From contig CAIVTL010000208.1 in NCBI GenBank assembly GCA_903908785.1, positions 1-17,882 on the forward strand: DNA of 17,882 bases. Reading direction: 5' to 3'. Below, piece by piece: positions 13,444 through 17,882 of the stretch (its first letter is position 1; each line of letters begins with the position of its first letter). The translations under genes and the position numbers were made by a program. This DNA comes from Caldifarciminota bacterium (GTDB lineage Bacteria > Hydrothermota > Tepidihabitantia > Tepidihabitantales > Tepidihabitantaceae). A model generated the notes under the pieces. That model did not search any database. It was not told where the DNA came from and saw nothing but the letters and a program-made list of their open reading frames with translations.

Positions 13444-15807
13444 CTAGCGCGTAAGCACGACCTTACGACAGCCAACAGCTAACAGCTTACGGCTAACAGC
13501 CCGGACGAAGTAGACTCCGGGCGAAAGCCCGGATACGTCATTCGCGCCGGGGCGCAAGTCCAGCACGTTCCGTCCAGCCACGTCCAGCAGGCAAGCGATT
13601 GGCAACCGGCGATTGGCAACCAGCGGTGGAGGCAGGAACAGGTTCTTGCTGATGACCGAAGCTGTAGGCCGTAAGCCGTTAGCTGTTAGCTGGCGGTTCT
13701 CCGCCACTCCCACCGCCGGGCTGTCGGCAATCACTGTCACACTCGAACCGTTGGTGTTGGCCACGTAGGTCCGGCCGTAGAGCGTCGTGAGCACTGCGAC
13801 CGGGGTATAGTGTGCCGGGAACGTCGCCACGACGGTGTTAGTCGAGCAGTCAATCACGCTCACGTTGTCGTCCAATTCGTTAGCACAATAGACCTTGCCG
13901 TTGAACGAGTCGACCGCGAGAGCCTGCGGCATCTCGCCGACGGGAATGGTGGTGACTACCGAGTCGAGGATTGCATCAATCACGCTGACATCGCCGGAAC
14001 CCGAGTTGGCGACGTAGACCAATGCCTGGTCAGGCCTGCCACGGTAACAGACCGCCGCCACCGGCGAAGTCCCGACCGGGTACGTCCTGACCACGCTGTC
14101 CCCGAGCGGGTCAATGACGCTCACGTTGTTGCTGCCGTTGTTGACGACGAGGAACGGCCGGCCAGGTTCACCGGCAAACGCGACCGGTCGGGTCCCGACC
14201 GGTATTGTCGCGCGCACGTTCAGCGATTCAAAGCCGATGACCGAGACCGTGTTGCTGTTCGTGTTGGCGCAGTATATCTTGCCGATGAATGATGGCGCGT
14301 ACAGCGCGCGCGGCCCGTTGCCCACCGGAACGGTTGCGACCACGTTGCAGTTCTGCCCGTCAATCACGGTCACGCTGTTGCTGCCGTTATTCGCGCAGAA
14401 CACATCGCCGTTCTCCCAGATGACCGCTTCCGGCCTGGTACCGACCGAGACCGTCGCGACCGCACTGCAGCTCTGTCCGTCAATCACCGTTACGGTGTTG
14501 CCGGCCCGGTCGGCGGTGTAGGCCCGGTGAATCTCGGGGTTGGAGCAGACCGCGGACGGATTGCGGCCCGTCGGCACGTTACCGATAATCGCGTCGGCCG
14601 CCGGGTCGATGACCGTAACCGAGTTACTCTGCTGGTTCGCGCAGTAGACGCGGCCGTCATGACCGGGCGAGCCGCCGAAGGCCAGCGCCCCGGGCCAGCA
14701 GCCGACTGCGACCGTGTCAATCGCAGTCATCGTCGCGGCATCAATCACTGAGACGTCGAGGCTGTACCAGTTCGCCACGTATACGCGGTTCGCAACCGGG
14801 TTGTAGCGCATCGCCCACGGGTAGTCGCCGGCGGACGCGGTGCCAATCACCGAATCGGTAGCGCCATTCAGCACGCTCACGCTGTTGCCGTACTGGTTGG
14901 CGCAGAAGACCCGGTTGTCCTGTGCGTCGTAGCAGAGCGCGGTGGGCCGGTCTCCGACCGCGACGGTGCAAATCACGCTGTCCCCTGCCCCGTCAATCAC
15001 GGTAAGGTCATCGGTGTTCAGGTTGGCGCAGTAGACCTTGTTGTTCGTCGGGTTGTAACAGAGTGCGCGCGGCGTATTGCCGATGGGCAGCGTGGCGAGC
15101 ACGGTATTGGTCGAGCAGGCGATGACCGATATCGTGTTGTCAATCGCGTTGGCGCAATAGACCTTGCCATTCATCGGGTTGTAGCAGGCCATGCGCGGGT
15201 TCGCGCCGACGCTGACGGTCGCCATCACCGAATCGGTCGCGCAGTCAATCACGCTGACCGAGTTGCCGAGCTCATTCGCGCAGTACACGCGGTTGTCGAC
15301 GGAATCGTAGCAGACGAAGCACGCCTCCTCGCCGGTCGGGACCGTAGCGATGACCTCGTTGGTAACGCCGTCGATTGCGACGACGTTGTTTCCGGTATAG
15401 CTGGCCACGTAGACGCGGTTGTCGCGGGAGTCAAAGCATATCGAGTAGTGGGACCAGCCGATGCTCGGGCTCGCCACGACCTCGTTCGTCGCGCCGTCAA
15501 TCACGGTCAGCGCGCCGTCGTAGTAGCCGACGCTGTATATCTTGTTGCTGGTGGGATTGTAGCACATGTCAATCGCGAAGTAGCCGGTCGGAGTCGCGGC
15601 CAACTTCTCGCCGGTCGCGCCGTCAATCGCGATGGTGACCTGCCCCTCCTGCCCGCCGACATAGACCCGGTTGTTCACCGTGTTCACCGCCAGACACCGC
15701 AGGCTCTGCAGGCCGCCGAACGAGTCCGGAAGCACGAACACAGTGTCCTGCCACTGCGCGGAAGCTGAAACCGCCAAGAACGCCAAGATCGCCAAGATGT
15801 GTCTCAC
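13444..15807 (-). CDS. Secreted YVTN-repeat beta-propeller protein with C-terminal sorting domain
   Basis: This 787-residue protein has a short signal peptide (ILAILAFLAVSASA, cut before QWQD). About sixteen repeats of ~42 residues follow the pattern ALCYNPxxNKVYCANxxxNxVSVIDxxTxxVxATVxVGxxP, the YVTN/YncE propeller family. They are enough for two seven- or eight-bladed propellers. Many repeats have two cysteines ~12 residues apart (CY..., YCAN), unusual for the family. The last ~75 residues are a sorting domain ending SPGVYFVRA...RKVVLTR, interrupted by heptad-encoded segments. The start is GTG at 15807: AGGAG overlaps the stop of the upstream secreted-protein gene, so the two form an operon with nine bases between them. 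The stop is TAG. Ligand and role are unknown; a surface location is inferred. Confidence 0.88.
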   Translation of the reverse strand: MRHILAILAFLAVSASAQWQDTVFVLPDSFGGLQSLRCLAVNTVNNRVYVGGQEGQVTIAIDGATGEKLAATPTGYFAIDMCYNPTSNKIYSVGYYDGALTVIDGATNEVVASPSIGWSHYSICFDSRDNRVYVASYTGNNVVAIDGVTNEVIATVPTGEEACFVCYDSVDNRVYCANELGNSVSVIDCATDSVMATVSVGANPRMACYNPMNGKVYCANAIDNTISVIACSTNTVLATLPIGNTPRALCYNPTNNKVYCANLNTDDLTVIDGAGDSVICTVAVGDRPTALCYDAQDNRVFCANQYGNSVSVLNGATDSVIGTASAGDYPWAMRYNPVANRVYVANWYSLDVSVIDAATMTAIDTVAVGCWPGALAFGGSPGHDGRVYCANQQSNSVTVIDPAADAIIGNVPTGRNPSAVCSNPEIHRAYTADRAGNTVTVIDGQSCSAVATVSVGTRPEAVIWENGDVFCANNGSNSVTVIDGQNCNVVATVPVGNGPRALYAPSFIGKIYCANTNSNTVSVIGFESLNVRATIPVGTRPVAFAGEPGRPFLVVNNGSNNVSVIDPLGDSVVRTYPVGTSPVAAVCYRGRPDQALVYVANSGSGDVSVIDAILDSVVTTIPVGEMPQALAVDSFNGKVYCANELDDNVSVIDCSTNTVVATFPAHYTPVAVLTTLYGRTYVANTNGSSVTVIADSPAVGVAENRQLTANGLRPTASVISKNLFLPPPLVANRRLPIACLLDVAGRNVLDLRPGANDVSGLSPGVYFVRAVSRKLLAVGCRKVVLTR
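13468..13502 (+). repeat. Heptad tract, unit ACAGCTA x5
   Basis: Five 7-base units (ACAGCCA, ACAGCTA, ACAGCTT, ACGGCTA, ACAGCCC) lie in the last codons of the YVTN gene. They insert RKLLAVGC into the final strand of the sorting domain. The tract is the reverse complement type of the one at 13661-13695. Confidence 0.9.
13595..13622 (+). repeat. Heptad tract, alternating GCGATTG / GCAACCR
   Basis: Four units, GCGATTG, GCAACCG, GCGATTG, GCAACCA, form a 14-base double unit repeated twice. They encode the LVANRRLPIA stretch of the YVTN protein's sorting domain. Confidence 0.88.
13661..13695 (+). repeat. Heptad tract, unit GCTGTTA x5
   Basis: Five 7-base units (GCTGTAG, GCCGTAA, GCCGTTA, GCTGTTA, GCTGGCG) encode the linker ENRQLTANGLRPTAS between the last propeller repeat and the sorting domain of the YVTN protein. 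An almost identical tract lies at 16016-16050 in the neighbouring gene. Confidence 0.9.
15770..15796 (+). repeat. Nonamer repeat inside a signal peptide
   Basis: Three 9-base units ending CGCCAAG (ACCGCCAAG, AACGCCAAG, ATCGCCAAG) encode the repeated hydrophobic ILAILAFLAV core of the YVTN protein's signal peptide. Confidence 0.75.
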
Positions 15808-15816
15808 TCAGTTCTC

Positions 15817-17097
15817 CTATCTCGTCACGATGACTCTCCGTGTTCGACCGGCCGGCAACTCTCGAATGAAGTAGATGCCCGCGGGCAGTCGGCTCACGTC
15901 GTTCGCACCCGCCCTGAGCGCCAGCACGGCGCGTCCGGTCGCGTCCATCAGTTCGCTTCTCGCCATTCGCCCCTCGCCATTCGCAGGCAGGAACAGCACG
16001 TTCCTGACGACTGAAGCTGTAGGCTGTAAGCTGTTAGCTGTCGGCTGTTGTCGCTCCTCGCTCTGCCCCACGACATCCACGCCGTGGGCGAGAAACACTC
16101 CGTAACCCGGGCGATGGTACGCCACAATGGGCTGACCGACCGAGTCAAACAGGACGTCTCCAACGTCAACACTCGTATCCGGCAGAATCGTGGTCACATG
16201 CCATCCGCCGTCGAGCCAGCGGTACTTGAAGCTGTCATTGACGTAGGCGATGTGGCATCGGTTGAGCCGGTCGACTGAAATCCGAGCGGCACGCACGCCG
16301 TCGTCTATCAGCGACGAATCCAGATAGAATCCCTGCCCTGAGGACGCGTGGACCTGGTAGCAGAACTCCTCCCGGCCCATCGTGTCCAGGTCCATCGACA
16401 GGCAGTCGAATCCCCACGCGACGCCACCCGTGCCCCATGACGTGTGCCAGCCGCTATCAGTCCTCGCGATCACGAATATGTCCTGACCGAATACGTCCGC
16501 AGCAAGACGATGAGCGGACGGCCACGCCCAGCCGTCATGGCAGAAGGCATGAAGACCGTTGCTCGGGTCAGCCCTGAGCCGCCAGCACGAATAGGAGTAG
16601 TTCATCGTCCCGCCGCCCACCGCCAGTGTATTTATCACCCATGACGTGTCAGTCCTGGCCGCGAACAACAAGGACCCCGTATCAAACACTATGCTCGGTA
16701 CTCCTGACGTGTCAAAGGTCAGACATGGATTGTAGCCTCGCGCGAAGCTGTCTGGGGCCCAACCCGTGTCAGAGCGCTGGGCGAAGATCACTTGCGACCC
16801 ACTGGTTGCGTAGGCGACGCCGACCTCATCGTGAGGGCCAACATCGAATGAGAAGGGCCTGGGGTATCCGTAGGCAGCAGGAATCGCAGGGGTCTCGAAG
16901 CGCCAGACGCCGCTGTCTCGCGATACCACACGTATCTGGCCAGACTGTTCGTTGTAGTATCCGAGATACAGCCTGCCGTCGCCCCCGCGCCTCGCGTGCA
17001 CACCTGCGCCCCAGCCGGCCGAGTCAACCTGCTCGACGTCCCAGTGCTGGGCGAGGGCTGCTGCGACCAGTGCTGCCAAAAGCACGACGGATTTCAT
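15817..17097 (-). CDS. Secreted protein of unknown function with C-terminal sorting domain
   Basis: This 426-residue protein has a signal peptide (MKSVVLLAALVAAALAQ). A ~310-residue region follows with recurring short strands and Asp/Gly/Trp-rich turns (RLYLGYYNEQSG, GVAYATSGSQVIFAQRSDTGW, LLFAARTDTSW, GQPIVAYHRPGYGVFLA). It looks like an irregular beta-propeller, but I do not recognise a named family. The C-terminus (ATGRAVLALRAGANDVSRLPAGIYFIRELPAGRTRRVIVTR, quoted only as separate strands ATGRAVLALRAG and PAGIYFIREL) is a sorting domain closely related to that of the next gene. It is first in a two-gene operon with the YVTN protein. The ATG at 17097 has no ribosome site but lies ~9 bases after a predicted transcription start. 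The stop TAG overlaps the ribosome site of the next gene. Two heptad tracts lie in the linker and the sorting domain. Confidence 0.8.
   Translation of the reverse strand: MKSVVLLAALVAAALAQHWDVEQVDSAGWGAGVHARRGGDGRLYLGYYNEQSGQIRVVSRDSGVWRFETPAIPAAYGYPRPFSFDVGPHDEVGVAYATSGSQVIFAQRSDTGWAPDSFARGYNPCLTFDTSGVPSIVFDTGSLLFAARTDTSWVINTLAVGGGTMNYSYSCWRLRADPSNGLHAFCHDGWAWPSAHRLAADVFGQDIFVIARTDSGWHTSWGTGGVAWGFDCLSMDLDTMGREEFCYQVHASSGQGFYLDSSLIDDGVRAARISVDRLNRCHIAYVNDSFKYRWLDGGWHVTTILPDTSVDVGDVLFDSVGQPIVAYHRPGYGVFLAHGVDVVGQSEERQQPTANSLQPTASVVRNVLFLPANGEGRMARSELMDATGRAVLALRAGANDVSRLPAGIYFIRELPAGRTRRVIVTR
15952..15986 (+). repeat. Heptad tract, alternating TTCGCCC / CTCGCCA x5
   Basis: Five 7-base units (TTCGCTT, CTCGCCA, TTCGCCC, CTCGCCA, TTCGCAG) encode the LPANGEGRMARSE part of the sorting domain of the leftward secreted protein. 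Confidence 0.88.
16016..16050 (+). repeat. Heptad tract, unit GCTGTNN x5
   Basis: Five 7-base units (GCTGTAG, GCTGTAA, GCTGTTA, GCTGTCG, GCTGTTG) encode the linker RQQPTANSLQPTAS before the sorting domain. The tract is homologous in place and sequence to 13661-13695. Confidence 0.92.
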
Positions 17098-17113
17098 TGT
17101 TGTCTCGACAACA
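17098..17113. promoter_or_regulatory. 16-base palindrome at the start of the secreted-protein operon
   Basis: TGTTGTC (17098-17104) and GACAACA (17107-17113) form a 7-bp inverted repeat with a 2-base centre. It directly abuts the ATG at 17097 and covers the predicted transcription start and the edge of the -10 box. It could be a repressor operator; a role as an RNA hairpin is less likely because transcription would start inside it. Confidence 0.45.
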
Positions 17114-17140
17114 TCCTAGGTCAGACTGCCGCGATGTCAA
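17113..17140 (-). promoter_or_regulatory. Promoter of the two-gene secreted-protein operon
   Basis: On the minus strand, TTGACA (17140-17135) and TAGGAT (17118-17113) are 16 bases apart. Transcription would start near 17106, leaving a leader of about nine bases without a ribosome site. Confidence 0.65.
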
Positions 17141-17715
17141 GCCGATGGAACCGTCGCCCATGCCACGGCGGCGTGGGCTGGGCGGGGGTGCCACTCCTGC
17201 CCAAGAAGACACAAGACTATTTCGTCTGCCAGAGCAGGGCAACACAAGATGGAGTCGGTGTCGGCCACGGAACCGGCGCAAGCCCGTGCCCGAGAGCATC
17301 CAATCTGCGCCGGAACGGGCCCGAAGAGCCTGAAGGCATGACGCGACGAGCCGGAGATGACCTAAGCGGCGGTATGATAGCATGTTAAGTGCTGCCAGAG
17401 CCACTCAAATCGACGCCCTGAGAGTCACGGTGCGAACCGTTCCCAGAACGGTTCCCGGGGGGACTCCAACGGCGAGGTCCAGTGCGAGCTGGTGCTCGTA
17501 TCCCAAGGCGTCTTGCGGGCTCACAGCCCCGCCGGTTCTCGACGTAACTCGGACCGGCACTCGGCGGGGCATAGCCCGGCCGAAAGGCACGGTCGCTCTC
17601 GCGCCAACTTGAGGACGGACTCGCAAGCAGACTTACGGGCCGTCTTGCGGGCCGAATTCGGACGTGATTTGTGGACTCTCTCGGACCGCGAGTCGCGCCA
17701 CACCAAGCCGGCTTC
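17141..17715. other. Intergenic region without a convincing gene, rich in GC hairpins
   Basis: About 575 bases lie between two divergent promoters. Short open frames exist on both strands but none has a recognisable domain, a ribosome site or consistent composition. A perfect 8-bp hairpin, GAACCGTT 17434-17441 with AACGGTTC 17447-17454, is present. A 9-bp stem pairs 17526-17534 with 17562-17570, and GCCGGT 17531-17536 with ACCGGC 17553-17558 is an alternative fold. The 12-mer CGTCTTGCGGGC occurs at 17509-17520 and 17641-17652. It may hold an unannotated RNA or decayed sequence; I cannot tell which. Confidence 0.4.
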
Positions 17716-17743
17716 TTGACAGATAAGGACGCTCTGCTATCAT
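17716..17743 (+). promoter_or_regulatory. Promoter of the right-end gene (leaderless)
   Basis: TTGACA (17716-17721) and TATCAT (17738-17743) are 16 bases apart. The -10 box ends six bases before the ATG at 17750, so transcription should start on the start codon. Confidence 0.75.
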
Positions 17744-17749
17744 CGAGAC

Positions 17750-17882
17750 ATGGTTCGGGCCGGAATAGTCTCCCTTGCCCTCATCTTGTCGGCAACGACG
17801 GCCGCTGCGCCGTTTGCGCGCGGCACCCGATTCGGCACCATCGGCGCGGACTACCGCTTCTCCTCCGGCGACCTTTACGCCT
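17750..17882 (+). CDS. Exported protein, N-terminal fragment (runs off the window)
   Basis: Only 44 codons are visible. They encode a signal peptide (MVRAGIVSLALILSATTAAA) with probable cleavage near APFARG, followed by TRFGTIGADYRFSSGDLYA. The start has no ribosome site but is preceded by one of the best promoters in the window at leaderless spacing, which supports this ATG. The frame is open to the window end. Function cannot be assigned from this fragment; another secreted or outer-membrane-linked protein is likely. Confidence 0.7.
   Translation, partial: MVRAGIVSLALILSATTAAAPFARGTRFGTIGADYRFSSGDLYA

Noticed and set aside
1465..16050. CRISPR array or phage-like spacer arrays
   Set aside because: Units are 7 bases, contiguous, without spacers, and mostly inside genes.
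17024..17404. Minus-strand open frame upstream of the secreted-protein gene
   Set aside because: It overlaps the promoter and signal-peptide codons of the 17097 gene in another frame, with no domain or ribosome site.

Overview
The window is a GC-rich stretch from a Gram-negative bacterium that exports proteins with a type-9-secretion-like C-terminal sorting domain. Secreted Asp-box and YVTN beta-propeller proteins ending in such domains, together with period-7 repeats, suggest an FCB-type candidate phylum such as WOR-3/Stahlbacteria. This placement is an inference from protein style only.

Left part (1-5330): two tandem paralogues encode secreted Asp-box propeller proteins (copy 1 is cut by the window edge; copy 2 is complete, 1954-4161). 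Both carry an in-frame TGA at exactly the homologous codon (745-747 and 3175-3177), followed at once by the same long hairpin. The frame then stays open for about 330 codons to the sorting domain. UGA is an ordinary stop for many other genes here, so this looks like a recoding or readthrough site rather than an altered code. A relic of a third copy's C-terminus lies at 5205-5279. Between copy 2 and the relic sits a leftward cargo of a RelE/ParE-like toxin, its antitoxin and a minimal nucleotidyltransferase.

Middle (5330-12156): a tightly packed leftward operon with start/stop overlaps. In transcription order it encodes a B12-binding sensor-like protein, a DevC/MacB-type permease, its ABC ATPase, a HlyD-type adaptor, a DUF523/TudS-like protein, a ChrB-domain protein and an MFS transporter. 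Upstream, a metallo-beta-lactamase-fold hydrolase has its own promoter, back to back with the promoter of a tRNA-Arg(CCG) gene. The operon looks like an export and detoxification unit with a cobalamin-responsive component in front.

Right part (12240-17882): tRNA-Arg, an FMN nitroreductase, a convergent RimI acetyltransferase, then a leftward pair of secreted proteins (a 16-repeat YVTN propeller protein and an unrecognised protein, each with a sorting domain). About 650 bases follow without a convincing gene but with several GC-rich hairpins. A new secreted-protein gene starts at 17750 and runs off the end.

Two window-wide patterns stand out. First, at least ten short tracts have an exact 7-base period but a different unit sequence in most of them; most lie inside genes in sorting-domain linkers or just after start codons. 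Second, most transcription units begin with a TTGAC-type promoter whose -10 box ends 5-10 bases before the start codon, predicting leaderless mRNAs, while genes inside operons often have Shine-Dalgarno sites.
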